Below, piece after piece: positions 1 to 8,187 of a stretch of DNA of 14,973 nt. The translations under genes and the position numbers were made by a program. Under the pieces are notes generated by a model, which did not search any database, was not told the DNA's origin, and was given only the letters and a program-made list of their open reading frames with translations. Position 1 is the first letter of the stretch. Each line of letters starts with the position of its first letter. This DNA is from an uncultured Mesocricetibacter sp. (GTDB lineage Bacteria; Pseudomonadota; Gammaproteobacteria; Enterobacterales; Pasteurellaceae), in NCBI GenBank assembly GCA_905373425.1, contig CAJPST010000031.1, positions 1-14,973 on the forward strand. Direction: 5' to 3'.

Positions 1-613
1 ATTTACCGTTAAACCAACTCACATAATCAAATTGATCGTAATATTTTTTGCCGAGCCAGCCAGAAAATTCATATAAGTCACCCACTTGTCCTTGATTGTT
101 AAAACCCTCAATATAAAACGCAGAAACAAATTCAGGATAAGGTTTATGGGTAAACACGATTTTGTTTTTAAAAGGAAGCGCATCAAATGTCTGTAACTCC
201 TGATAGGTACAGCCGTCACGATCGGTCATCATAATAAATAGATTGTCAGGGGCAATTCGAGCTGTGCGTGCAATCCATTTTTCCCGCGCCTCATCTTCTG
301 AATGATAGTGCATAAAATGAATGGTTAAATCTTCTAATTTACCGATGGGATAGGGCGCATCCGTCGATACAAAACCCAATTCAGCTTGACGGTAATGTTC
401 AAAGTTCGATAAGTAACGGATAAAATCTCTTGGCTTTAGATATAGATTCACAAACGGCGAATTAAATTTTAATCCTAAGTCGTGCAGAATAAAGGCGCCG
501 TTACAGTTACTGGCTATCACGGAAGGGGCTGAGTTAGTCAAGCGAGCTCGATTCTTCGCATTAATAGAACCGCGCAACAGGCGATTAATAAGGGTTTTGA
601 GTGGATTTGCCAT
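1..613 (-). CDS. DUF1919 family protein, 3' end outside window
   Basis: The reading frame starts at the ATG complementary to 611-613 and stays open for 204 codons to the window edge, so the C-terminus is missing. The N-terminal ~30 residues are basic. They are followed by SNCNGAFILHDLGLKFNSP (about residues 35-53), then YPIGKLEDLTIHFMHY (about 88-103), EKWIARTARI, and MMTDRDGCTYQELQTFDALP (about 127-146). These blocks match the DUF1919 family, whose members usually sit in capsule, LPS or exopolysaccharide loci and are sometimes labelled as exopolysaccharide acetyltransferases. The biochemical role is not established. There is no signal peptide or membrane segment, so it is probably cytoplasmic. 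No strong Shine-Dalgarno precedes the ATG. It lies downstream of guaA on the same strand, but a terminator lies between them, so it is probably transcribed separately. The family call is from recalled motifs; any sugar-modifying function is inference. Confidence 0.8.
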   Translation of the reverse strand, partial: MANPLKTLINRLLRGSINAKNRARLTNSAPSVIASNCNGAFILHDLGLKFNSPFVNLYLKPRDFIRYLSNFEHYRQAELGFVSTDAPYPIGKLEDLTIHFMHYHSEDEAREKWIARTARIAPDNLFIMMTDRDGCTYQELQTFDALPFKNKIVFTHKPYPEFVSAFYIEGFNNQGQVGDLYEFSGWLGKKYYDQFDYVSWFNGK

Positions 614-739
614 AAATTTATGCTAAATAATAATTGATTGAAGCTAGCATAACATAGATATGCTGATTTTAGAATGAAAGGAAATTTGGCGAGAAAATAA
701 ACTGCTCGGTTTTGCGAAGATAAAAAGTGCGGTAGGTAT

Positions 740-765
740 AAAAGCCTCTTAAAGAAGAGACTTTT
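740..765 (-). terminator. Intrinsic terminator after guaA
   Basis: AAAAGCCTCTT (740-750), a 4-base loop, and AAGAGACTTTT (755-765) form an 11-bp stem. The single odd position reads as a G-U wobble in the minus-strand RNA. The guaA transcript would meet it 24 bases past its stop. T-runs flank it on both strands, stronger on the plus side. A USS lies next to it at 725-733. The rest of 614-788 shows no gene. Confidence 0.7.
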
Positions 766-788
766 ATTTTTTTATGCTATTTTGACAA

Positions 789-2348
789 TCATTCCCACTC
801 AATCGTTGCAGGGGGTTTTCCGCTAACGTCATATACTACTCGCGATATACCGTTGACTTCGTTGATAATTCGGTTTGAAATCTTGCCTAATAGATCATAT
901 GGCAGGTGTGCCCAGTGAGCGGTCATAAAGTCGATGGTTTCGACTGCACGAAGAGAAACGACCCAGTCGTATTTGCGACCGTCCCCCATTACCCCGACAG
1001 ATTTTACCGGTAGGAACACGGTGAAGGCTTGACTGACTTTGTAATACCAGCCGGCATTATGGAGTTCTTCCATGTAAATTGCATCGGCACGGCGTAATAA
1101 ATCGCAGTATTCTTTCTTCACTTCGCCCAATACACGAACCCCTAAACCCGGGCCCGGGAATGGGTGACGGTTGATCATCTCAGCAGGTAAACCTAAAGCT
1201 AGGCCAATTTTGCGGACTTCGTCTTTGAACAATTCACGCAACGGTTCTACTAAGCCGAGTTTCATATAATCAGGTAATCCGCCTACATTATGGTGAGATT
1301 TAATGACATGAGCTTTGCCGGTTTTGCTGGCCGCAGATTCGATCACATCAGGGTAAATGGTGCCTTGCGCTAACCATTTCACTTTTGTCAGTTTTTTAGA
1401 CTCATCATCAAATACGTCCACGAACACTTTACCGATAATTTTACGTTTTGCTTCAGGCTCGGATACACCTGCAAGTTCGCATAAGAAACGACTTTCAGCG
1501 TCCACGCGAGTGATGTTCAAACCAAATTTATTGCCGAACATTTCCATCACTTGATCGCCTTCGTTTAAACGTAGTAAACCGTTATCCACGAATACACAAT
1601 GCAAGTTTTTACCGATGGCACGGTGTAAAAGTAGTGCTACTACAGAAGAGTCAACACCGCCGGATAAACCTAAAATGACTTCGTCATCACCCACTTGCGC
1701 TTTAATTCTCGCTACGGCATCTTCAATGATATTTTCAGGCGTCCAATTGGTTGCACAGCCACAGATACCGACTGCAAAATTTCTTAATAACTCCAGACCG
1801 TTCTTAGTGTGAGTCACTTCAGGGTGAAATTGTACACCGTAGAAGCGACGGCTTTCATCAGCCATTGCAGCAATCGGACAGGTCGGGGTAGTCCCTGTAA
1901 CTTGGAAGTTTTCTGGTAAGCGCGTTACTTTATCGCCGTGACTCATCCAAACGTCTAATTTGCTGTCACCATCATTTAAATGAGCGAAAAGTGCGGTCGG
2001 ATTTTCAAGAGAAACTGACGCATAACCAAATTCGCGTTGCTCAGAAGTTTCTGTTAGCCCACCTAGTTGCATCGCCATAGTCTGCATGCCGTAGCAAATA
2101 CCAAGCACCGGTACGTCTGCGTTAAACACATATTCCGGCGCACGTGGGCTATTATCTTCCGTAGTACTTTCCGGCCCACCGGAAAGAATGATCCCGGTCG
2201 GGTTGAAATCGCGGATTTGTTGTTCGGTGACATCCCACGCCCATAGTTCGCAATAGACGCCAATTTCGCGCACGCGACGAGCAATTAGTTGAGTATATTG
2301 TGAACCAAAGTCTAAGATAAGAATTTTATGATTGTGAATATTATTCAT
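789..2348 (-). CDS. guaA: GMP synthase (glutamine-hydrolysing)
   Basis: Converts XMP, ATP and glutamine to GMP, the last step of guanine nucleotide synthesis; cytoplasmic dimer. At 519 codons it is close to the usual ~523-525. The N-terminal class I glutamine amidotransferase domain (about 1-198) has the oxyanion region GGPES (57-61), nucleophile Cys85 in GICYGMQ, and His175/Glu177 in QFHPEV. The ATP-pyrophosphatase domain begins with the P-loop SGGVDSS (229-235). The C-terminal dimerisation domain contains HPFPGPGLGVR and ends in PPATIEWE, the typical C-terminus. A USS inside the gene (1989-1997) encodes part of NPTALF. The start is the ATG at 2348, preceded by AAAGC rather than a good Shine-Dalgarno. 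guaB is not next to it; sanA lies upstream. Complete and intact. Confidence 0.98.
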   Translation of the reverse strand: MNNIHNHKILILDFGSQYTQLIARRVREIGVYCELWAWDVTEQQIRDFNPTGIILSGGPESTTEDNSPRAPEYVFNADVPVLGICYGMQTMAMQLGGLTETSEQREFGYASVSLENPTALFAHLNDGDSKLDVWMSHGDKVTRLPENFQVTGTTPTCPIAAMADESRRFYGVQFHPEVTHTKNGLELLRNFAVGICGCATNWTPENIIEDAVARIKAQVGDDEVILGLSGGVDSSVVALLLHRAIGKNLHCVFVDNGLLRLNEGDQVMEMFGNKFGLNITRVDAESRFLCELAGVSEPEAKRKIIGKVFVDVFDDESKKLTKVKWLAQGTIYPDVIESAASKTGKAHVIKSHHNVGGLPDYMKLGLVEPLRELFKDEVRKIGLALGLPAEMINRHPFPGPGLGVRVLGEVKKEYCDLLRRADAIYMEELHNAGWYYKVSQAFTVFLPVKSVGVMGDGRKYDWVVSLRAVETIDFMTAHWAHLPYDLLGKISNRIINEVNGISRVVYDVSGKPPATIEWE

Positions 2349-2460
2349 TTTGCTTTCTCATGATTTTAATAGTGAAATCTTTTCAGGCTATAAGTGCTAG
2401 CATTTTGCTTGCTTTTATCTGGTCTATTGCTTAGCAAGCATATCTTGATTTAAGGCCGCT

Positions 2461-2466
2461 ATTATA
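2461..2466 (-). promoter_or_regulatory. Candidate -10 element for guaA
   Basis: The minus strand reads TATAAT here, about 113 bases before the guaA ATG, with no good -35 at 17 bp. The predicted leader contains TGCTTGC...GCAAGCA (arms 2434-2440 and 2406-2412), a 7-bp hairpin with a long loop. I found no other gene in 2349-2592. Confidence 0.4.
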
Positions 2467-2592
2467 CAGGGCAAGAACGTATTTTTCCTAACAATATAAT
2501 TTAAACGTTGTAGCCTCAATGACGGAATATTTTCAATCTGCTTTATACTTCTGCCAAATTAACCGGAGAAAATTGAGAAATAATTTTCCGAA

Positions 2593-3285
2593 TTATTCTT
2601 GGGCAGGTAAGGGGATAGGTTCGCCTAAAAAGTGCGGTTGTTTTTCGATGAATAATTCCCATAACATCAAAAAGCGGGCGAGAATCTCTCGTAAGCGGGT
2701 GAGCGTATAGATATCGGGATCGACGGCGGCAAAACAGATTGCATCAATATTGTGATATTGCGCAATAAATAACGCGCGTTCGCAGTGAAAACGCTGTGTG
2801 ATGATAGTCATCGGCTCAGCTTTAAACACTTCTTTTGCGCGTATAATACTATCTAGCGTGCGAAAACCTGCATAATCAGGGAATAAAACATGTTTACTGA
2901 TTCCCATTTTTTCAAGATCACGCGCCATGGCGCGGGGTTCATTATAATATGGCGTACGGTTATCACCGCTAAGCAGCAAGTAATCAATTTTTTTTGAGTC
3001 GTACAATGTTTTTGCCGCAGCTAAGCGATTGTTATAAAACCAATTTGGTGTATTGGGGGCAACATATTTTGACGTGCCCAATACAACTCCGTAAGGACGG
3101 AAAGGTACTTCGTTCGCTTGGTAATAAATATTCTTACGAACATAAGCACCGATAATTTGATCATTTAGCAATAGAAGTGCGATGAAACAAGCCAGTAAAA
3201 ACATGGTACAGCGGAATATACGTTTTAATGGAATTTTAGCGACAAGAGAGCTGTTTTTTACTTGCTGTCCTTTCATTTCTAACAT
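2593..3285 (-). CDS. sanA: SanA/YdcF-type membrane protein (DUF218)
   Basis: Single-pass inner-membrane protein of the SanA family. In E. coli SanA is linked to envelope barrier function and high-temperature vancomycin resistance; its biochemical activity is unknown. The 230 codons compare with ~239 in E. coli. A basic N-terminus is followed by one hydrophobic segment (about 23-45, MFLLACFIALLLL), then a DUF218 domain with GVVLGTS (66-72), LLLSGD (103-108), the acidic-Arg block NEPRAMARDL, DYAGFRTLDSI and TQRFHCERALFIA. The start ATG at 3285 has GGA three bases upstream; a second ATG three codons in is a possible alternative. A USS at 2630-2638 encodes QPHFLG near the C-terminus. It is divergent from metX. 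Family call is strong; the orthologue name is likely but rests on recall. Confidence 0.88.
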   Translation of the reverse strand: MLEMKGQQVKNSSLVAKIPLKRIFRCTMFLLACFIALLLLNDQIIGAYVRKNIYYQANEVPFRPYGVVLGTSKYVAPNTPNWFYNNRLAAAKTLYDSKKIDYLLLSGDNRTPYYNEPRAMARDLEKMGISKHVLFPDYAGFRTLDSIIRAKEVFKAEPMTIITQRFHCERALFIAQYHNIDAICFAAVDPDIYTLTRLREILARFLMLWELFIEKQPHFLGEPIPLPAQE

Positions 3286-3322
3286 CTGTCCGTTCTGCTC
3301 TGTCGGTTAATTAACGTTGTCT

Positions 3323-3351
3323 ACCTTAATGAAAAAGTGCGGTAAGTTCAA
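3323..3351 (-). promoter_or_regulatory. Candidate sanA promoter with a USS as its spacer
   Basis: On the minus strand TTGAAC (3346-3351) and TAAGGT (3323-3328) are separated by exactly 17 bp, and that spacer contains the USS at 3335-3343. The -35 keeps TTGA; the -10 is weak. It lies about 40 bases before the sanA ATG. Confidence 0.35.
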
Positions 3352-3357
3352 GTTTAA

Positions 3358-3381
3358 TTTTAGCCGTTTAGATGGCTAAAA
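3358..3381. promoter_or_regulatory. MetJ-box-like operator upstream of metX
   Basis: The perfect inverted repeat TTTTAGCC (3358-3365) and GGCTAAAA (3374-3381) flanks GTTTAGAT. Its core AGCCGTTTAGATGGCT (3362-3377) matches 12 of 16 positions of two tandem MetJ boxes (AGACGTCT twice). It sits 9 bp upstream of a consensus TTGACA (3387-3392) and about 94 bp before metX, as expected for repression of a methionine gene by MetJ with S-adenosylmethionine. The match to consensus is counted by eye; MetJ binding is inference. Confidence 0.6.
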
Positions 3382-3386
3382 ATACC

Positions 3387-3453
3387 TTGACAAGAATAAA
3401 ATACAAAGTTAGCTTATACAACATCCCGAATATTCGGAATAAATCCTTATAAT
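3387..3453 (+). promoter_or_regulatory. metX promoter region with a 12-bp palindrome
   Basis: Two partial promoters are visible. A consensus TTGACA lies at 3387-3392, but only TTATAC (3414-3419) or TAGCTT (3410-3415) follows at a plausible distance. A consensus TATAAT lies at 3448-3453 without a matching -35. The perfect palindrome CCGAATATTCGG (3426-3437) lies where the -35 of the second would be, suggesting an activator or repressor site. The metX Shine-Dalgarno is GGA at 3461-3463. Confidence 0.45.
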
Positions 3454-3470
3454 CGCTCACGGAATAAGCT

Positions 3471-4544
3471 ATGGCAGTACAAAAAGCACTCCTCTTTACC
3501 GAACAACCTTTAAATTTAATTCTAGGTGATCAACTTAAGAATATTGAGGTGGCATATCAAACTTATGGCGAATTAAATTCGACTAAAAGCAATGTAGTTT
3601 TAATTTGCCATGCGCTAACCGGAGATGCAGAACCTTGTTTTGAAGATGAAAAAAATTTGGGATGGTGGCAGAGTTTCATGGGAGCGGGGCTAGCCTTAGA
3701 CACCTCTAAATATTTTTTTATCTGTTCTAATGTGTTGGGCGGTTGCAAAGGTTCCACAGGCCCATCGTCAATTAATCCGGCTACCGGTCAGTTTTACGGC
3801 AGCCAATTTCCCCGCATTACAATTCAGGATATGGTGCGGGTGCAAAAAGCCTTGCTGGAATATCTTGATATTACACATTTACACGCTGTAATCGGCGGAT
3901 CTTTCGGTGGTATGCAGGCGACCCAATGGGCGATAGATTATCCCGATTTTTTAGACAACATCGTGAATCTGTGTTCATCATTGACCTTAAGTGCGGAGGC
4001 AATCGGGTTTAATCATGTCATGCGGCAGGCGGTGATGAATGATCCGAATTTTAATAACGGTGATTATTACGGCGGTAATCCTCCTGAAAAAGGGCTGTCT
4101 ATTGCACGTATGCTTGGCATGCTCACTTATCGAACGGATCTTCAGCTTGCTAAAGCCTTTGGGCGCGCGATAAAAAATGAAGGGCAGTATTGGGGAGACT
4201 ATTTTCAGGTGGAAAGTTATCTCAGTTATCAGGGACAAAAATTTTTAGCCCGATTCGATGCCAATACTTATCTGCATTTACTGCGAGCAATGGATTTATA
4301 TGATCCGGCAATTGGTTATACGGATATTAAAACTGCATTGGCGCGGATTAAAGCGCGTTATACTTTGGTGGCGGTTGCTAATGATCAGTTATTTAAGCTG
4401 ACCGATTTACATAGAAGCAAAAAATTGCTGGAGCAAAGCGGTGTGAATTTGCAATACCATGAATTTGCGTCGGACTATGGTCACGACGCTTTTCTAGTTG
4501 ATTATGATTTCTTTGAGCCTAAAATCCGCAACGGATTGGAATAG
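3471..4544 (+). CDS. metX: Homoserine O-acetyltransferase (MetX)
   Basis: Transfers an acetyl group from acetyl-CoA to L-homoserine, giving O-acetylhomoserine for methionine synthesis by sulfhydrylation or transsulfuration; cytoplasmic alpha/beta-hydrolase dimer. The 357 codons match the H. influenzae enzyme (~358). Signatures in order: HALTGDAEP (47-55), NVLGGCKGSTGPSSINP (87-103), the nucleophile elbow GGSFGGMQ with Ser144, Asp305 in VANDQLF, and His338 in YGHDAFLVD, completing the catalytic triad. GGA precedes the ATG by seven bases. It is a single-gene unit: divergent from sanA and convergent with cydC. A MetJ-like box and promoter elements lie upstream. Acyl specificity (acetyl rather than succinyl) is inferred from family resemblance; some MetX-like enzymes use succinyl-CoA. 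Confidence 0.96.
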   Translation: MAVQKALLFTEQPLNLILGDQLKNIEVAYQTYGELNSTKSNVVLICHALTGDAEPCFEDEKNLGWWQSFMGAGLALDTSKYFFICSNVLGGCKGSTGPSSINPATGQFYGSQFPRITIQDMVRVQKALLEYLDITHLHAVIGGSFGGMQATQWAIDYPDFLDNIVNLCSSLTLSAEAIGFNHVMRQAVMNDPNFNNGDYYGGNPPEKGLSIARMLGMLTYRTDLQLAKAFGRAIKNEGQYWGDYFQVESYLSYQGQKFLARFDANTYLHLLRAMDLYDPAIGYTDIKTALARIKARYTLVAVANDQLFKLTDLHRSKKLLEQSGVNLQYHEFASDYGHDAFLVDYDFFEPKIRNGLE

Positions 4545-4580
4545 GCTCGAAAGATAAACTACCGTACAAATTGAGAGCAG

Positions 4581-4607
4581 CCACTTAAAAGTGCGGTTGA
4601 TTTTTTT
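4581..4607 (+). terminator. Terminator after metX built on a USS
   Basis: CCACTT (4581-4586) pairs with AAGTGCGG of the USS at 4589-4597, with one bulged C, followed by TTTTTTT at 4601-4607. The good T-run is on the plus strand, so it serves metX. The same hairpin lies just past the cydC stop but lacks a T-run on the minus strand. Confidence 0.65.
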
Positions 4608-4621
4608 AGCGTTTTTAGCGC

Positions 4622-6358
4622 TTAAATTCGCTCTATCAAACGTTTAAAGAAGCCGTTGTCTTTCTGACTTAACTCTGAATAGCTGCCTTGTTCAACTAAT
4701 TTTGCATCGTCAATTACACATATGCGATCAAACCGCTCAATGGAAGTTAAACGGTGTGTTACCATGATCAGCGTTTTTTGCTGACAATGTTGTAAAATTA
4801 AATGTAGAATTCGGCGTTCCGTTTCCCGATCTAATCCTTCCGTCGGTTCGTCCAGTAATAAAATCGGAACATCATTTAACAAAATTCTTGCCAAACCCAA
4901 GCGGCGTTGTTCTCCACCGGAAAGTGGACGACCGCCTTCACCCAGCCATAGATTTAAACCGTTTTCCTGTTCAAGCAATTTACTTAAACCGACTTGATTG
5001 AGCACCTCGATCATTCGCTCATCGCTGATTTTGGTTTTAGTAGCAATTTGTAAATTATTACGCAACGTGTCACTAAAAGTGTGAACCCGTTGGGTTAAAA
5101 AACAAATTTGTTCGCGTAGCGTTTGCTCCGTATAGTCTTCAATAGGTTGATTTGCAAGCAAAATATGCCCTTTGTTCGGGTCATAATTACGCACCAAAAG
5201 TTGTAGTAGGGTCGATTTTCCGCTTCCTGTTTTACCTAAGATGGCAACTTTTTCTCCCGTTTTAATCGACAAATTGACATCGTTTAGGGCGACGTTAGGA
5301 CGTTCGGGATAGAAAAAATGAACATCTTTTAATTCGATTAAAACGTCGGAAAAACTGACCGCACTTTGCGTACCGGCAAATTTTACCTGTGGAGGTTGAT
5401 CAAGAATTTCACTTATACGTTCCGCCGAAGCAATCACTTGTCCGATATGTAAAAATGCAGCACCAAGCGGCAGTAAAATTTCAAAGCAAGCCAGTGCAGC
5501 AAGAGCAAACAAGGCGAGAAATGCCGCATCATAAGTGTCGCTGCCGAAATCAATTTCTGCTCCGAACCAAAGCACTACGGCTAACATAGCGCCATTGGCG
5601 AACAGTAAAAGAGCGGTGGAAAATCCGCTCAAATTGGATTCTTGCCGTTGATAATCTTGCCATTGTCGTTCGGTTTGATTGAGGCGGGTTTTAAGTTGTT
5701 TTTCCGCATTAAATAACAGTAGCTCCGCCTGCGCTTGAATAAATTCCACAAACTGCATGCGATACGATGAGCGGGAGTGGGTTAATTGAGCACCGAATGT
5801 TGTACCCAAACGATAAAAAATCGTCGGAATAAAAAATAGTAAAACAAGCAGTGTTATCCCCATAAACAGAGCAAGCGGCACGCTGATAAAACATAATCCG
5901 ATTGTCATCATCAAAATAATGATAGTAGCACTGATAAAAGGTGCGAGTAGGCGCAAATATAGGCTATCGAGCGTGTCCACATCCGCTACCAAACGATTGA
6001 GCAAATCGCTGTTGCGGTAGCGATTTAACACTGCCGGGCTGAGTGGAATAATACGGCTGAATACTTGCACGCGTAATTTCGCCAATACTCGGAATGTGGC
6101 ATCATGAGTAACGATTTTTTCAACATAACGCGCTACCGTACGCCCAATTGCCAAACCGCGTATGCTGGCGGAAGGATAAAAGTAATTAAACAGTGCTCCT
6201 GTGCCGGCAATGGCTGTAGCGGCTAAAAACCAGCCGGACAGAGTAAGCAAGCTGATGCTGGCGGCTAGTCCGCCAATCATTAAAAACACACCTAAAACTA
6301 GTGTAGCGCGGGCATGTTTGTGTTTGAATAAACTTAAAAAAGGAAGTAGCGCACGCAT
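4622..6358 (-). CDS. cydC: CydC subunit of the CydDC ABC transporter
   Basis: One half of the heterodimeric inner-membrane ABC exporter needed for cytochrome bd assembly. It was described first as a cysteine/glutathione exporter and more recently as a heme transporter. The 578 codons compare with ~573 in E. coli. An N-terminal six-helix transmembrane domain (about 17-310) contains GRTVARYVE...HDATFR; the His at 85 lies where E. coli CydC is reported to bind heme (from memory). The nucleotide-binding domain has Walker A GKTGSGKST (375-383), a Q-loop at Gln423, signature LSGGEQ (479-484), Walker B ILLLDEP with catalytic Glu504, and switch His535, all intact. Its ATG shares one base with the cydD stop (TAATG), implying translational coupling. 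A USS at 5358-5366 encodes SAV. Confidence 0.96.
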   Translation of the reverse strand: MRALLPFLSLFKHKHARATLVLGVFLMIGGLAASISLLTLSGWFLAATAIAGTGALFNYFYPSASIRGLAIGRTVARYVEKIVTHDATFRVLAKLRVQVFSRIIPLSPAVLNRYRNSDLLNRLVADVDTLDSLYLRLLAPFISATIIILMMTIGLCFISVPLALFMGITLLVLLFFIPTIFYRLGTTFGAQLTHSRSSYRMQFVEFIQAQAELLLFNAEKQLKTRLNQTERQWQDYQRQESNLSGFSTALLLFANGAMLAVVLWFGAEIDFGSDTYDAAFLALFALAALACFEILLPLGAAFLHIGQVIASAERISEILDQPPQVKFAGTQSAVSFSDVLIELKDVHFFYPERPNVALNDVNLSIKTGEKVAILGKTGSGKSTLLQLLVRNYDPNKGHILLANQPIEDYTEQTLREQICFLTQRVHTFSDTLRNNLQIATKTKISDERMIEVLNQVGLSKLLEQENGLNLWLGEGGRPLSGGEQRRLGLARILLNDVPILLLDEPTEGLDRETERRILHLILQHCQQKTLIMVTHRLTSIERFDRICVIDDAKLVEQGSYSELSQKDNGFFKRLIERI

Positions 6359-8121
6359 TAATTAATATCCTGTGTCCGTTGAGCCAGAAGTTCGGCAAAA
6401 AAGCCTTGATTTTTCAGCTGTTCGAAATTGCCTTGTTGAATAATTTGCCCTTGTTGCATAACCAAAATGTTAGCGCATTGTTTCAAATCTTCAATGCGAT
6501 GGGTGATCATCAACGTGGTTTGTTGTTGGCTGATTTTATTCAGTGCCTGTAATACTTGATTTTCCGATTGCGCATCAAGGCTTGCAGTAGGTTCATCTAA
6601 AAGCAGCAGATTTCCTTTGCGTAACAAGGCGCGTGCTACCGCAAGGCGTTGTGCTTGTCCGACGGAAACTCCTAAGCCGCCGTCTTTAATTTCGCTGTCT
6701 AAGCCGAGTTTATCGCAAAATTCCTTCGCATGGGCTTGCTGTAGGGCATTATCAATTTCTGATTCATCTGCTTGAATATCGCCAAGTAGCAGGTTTTCTC
6801 TGATTGAGCCTTGTAGCAATAGCGGATTTTGTCCTACCCAAGCTATATGTTTTCGCCATTCGGCTAAATCTGTTTGATTCAGTTCGACACCATTAATTTT
6901 CAAGCTACCTTGATAAGGTAAAAAGCCGAGTAACGCGTTCATCAGTGAAGTTTTACCGGCACCACTTTGACCGACTAATGCAGTATCGGTGTTCGCTTTC
7001 AGTGTGAAGGTTAACGGTTGAGTAAGAGCATTTCCTAATGTGGAAAGCACAACTACATTTTCAGCCTGAATTTCCACCGCACTTTTTATTTCTAACGGCT
7101 GTTTGGTATCGGATTGCGCAATCAGATAATCCTGTTCCAGAAAGTCCACGATGGCATCTGAAGCGCCGATGGCAGAGGCGCGATCATGATAATAGGTTCC
7201 CAGATCTCGTAGCGGTTGATAGAATTCAGGGGCTAGAATTAGGCAGAAAAATCCGCTGAAAAGCGTAACAGGAATGCCGGAAGGAACGAACTCTAGCTGA
7301 CCTAAAAAGCTGAAACCGAAATATACCGCCATAATGGCAATGGAAATTGAGGTGAAGAACTCTAGTACGGCGGAAGATAAAAATGCCATCTTCAGCACAT
7401 CCATGGTAGTTTTACGATAGTCTTCGGTAGAGCTTTCAATGTGACGGGTTTGCTCTAAAGTGCGGTCAAAAATCCGCAAGGTTTCCAAACCGCGCAAACG
7501 ATCGAGAAATTGGCCACTGAGTCGTGTCAGCGTCGCCATATTTTTCTGACTGCTATCGGCTGCCGCCATACCGACCAAAATCATAAACACCGGAACAAGC
7601 GGTGCGGTACACATTAAAATTAAGCCGGCTATCCAGTTAAGCGGAAAAACGGCAATTAAGATAACTACCGGCACAATTACCGATAACATTTGTTGTGGCA
7701 AAAAACGAGCGTAGAAATTATGCAGATTTTCTACCTGTTCTAACATTAATGAAGCCCAGCTGCCCGCCGGCTTATGCTGAATTGTTGCGGGGCCGACCTG
7801 ATGAATCTTTTCTAAAATCTGTTTGCGGATCATGTTGCGTAATTGTTCACCGCATTTAAAACCGATTTTTTCCCGTAGCCACACAATTAAACCGCGCAAG
7901 GCGAAACAGATGACAAGGCTAATAAAGTGCGGTAATAATTCTGTGCGATTTATTTCATTTATAATGAGACCATGCAAAATCGTCGCTAGCAGCCAAGTTT
8001 GGCAAACTAGGATAACGGAGGAAACCGCAGCCAGTAAAATGTTAAGGCTTAGCAATTTTTTGATTGGTTTTTGTTGGGCTCGGAGCCATTTGAAGAGATA
8101 TTTTTGGCGTTGTTTATCCAT
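6358..8121 (-). CDS. cydD: CydD subunit of the CydDC ABC transporter
   Basis: Partner of CydC in the inner-membrane ABC transporter required for cytochrome bd biogenesis. The 587 codons match E. coli (588). Transmembrane segments occur at about 27-50, 65-82, 146-187 and 247-300. The nucleotide-binding domain has Walker A GQSGAGKTS (384-392), the Q-loop WVGQNP, Walker B LLLLDEP with Glu510, and switch His541. Its signature is the degenerate VSVGQAQ (485-491) instead of LSGGQ, as I recall for CydD proteins, so the dimer probably has asymmetric ATP sites. Three USS copies lie in the gene (7076, 7458, 7925). No strong Shine-Dalgarno precedes the ATG. It follows trxB as in enterics, but with a long hairpin-bearing spacer, so it may be transcribed on its own. 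Confidence 0.96.
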   Translation of the reverse strand: MDKQRQKYLFKWLRAQQKPIKKLLSLNILLAAVSSVILVCQTWLLATILHGLIINEINRTELLPHFISLVICFALRGLIVWLREKIGFKCGEQLRNMIRKQILEKIHQVGPATIQHKPAGSWASLMLEQVENLHNFYARFLPQQMLSVIVPVVILIAVFPLNWIAGLILMCTAPLVPVFMILVGMAAADSSQKNMATLTRLSGQFLDRLRGLETLRIFDRTLEQTRHIESSTEDYRKTTMDVLKMAFLSSAVLEFFTSISIAIMAVYFGFSFLGQLEFVPSGIPVTLFSGFFCLILAPEFYQPLRDLGTYYHDRASAIGASDAIVDFLEQDYLIAQSDTKQPLEIKSAVEIQAENVVVLSTLGNALTQPLTFTLKANTDTALVGQSGAGKTSLMNALLGFLPYQGSLKINGVELNQTDLAEWRKHIAWVGQNPLLLQGSIRENLLLGDIQADESEIDNALQQAHAKEFCDKLGLDSEIKDGGLGVSVGQAQRLAVARALLRKGNLLLLDEPTASLDAQSENQVLQALNKISQQQTTLMITHRIEDLKQCANILVMQQGQIIQQGNFEQLKNQGFFAELLAQRTQDIN

Positions 8122-8132
8122 TTTAATTTCAT

Positions 8133-8165
8133 TAGGTTTCGCCTGAAGGCGGCCTATTTTTTTAG
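8133..8165 (+). other. Hairpin just upstream of cydD, terminator-like on the opposite strand
   Basis: TAGG (8133-8136), CGCC (8140-8143), loop TGAA, GGCG (8148-8151) and CCTA (8153-8156) fold into a two-part stem. A run of T follows at about 8157-8163 on the plus strand. No plus-strand gene precedes it. In the cydD transcript it would fold about a dozen bases before the start codon. Confidence 0.35.
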
Positions 8166-8187
8166 CTCGTGCAAAGTAAAATAGGCA

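Noticed and set aside
1357..1812. Plus-strand frames inside guaA
   Set aside because: Antisense shadows of a strongly conserved gene.
2341..2362. Tiny upstream frame MRKQNE overlapping the guaA start
   Set aside because: No ribosome binding site and six sense codons; probably chance.
2500..2520. AACGTTT upstream of guaA as a possible PurR operator
   Set aside because: Only about 9 of 16 consensus positions match, mostly the central AACGTTT, and it lies upstream of the -10 without symmetry in the outer positions.
7823..8146. Plus-strand 107-codon frame over the cydD 5' end
   Set aside because: Antisense to cydD, basic and low-complexity translation, no start signals.
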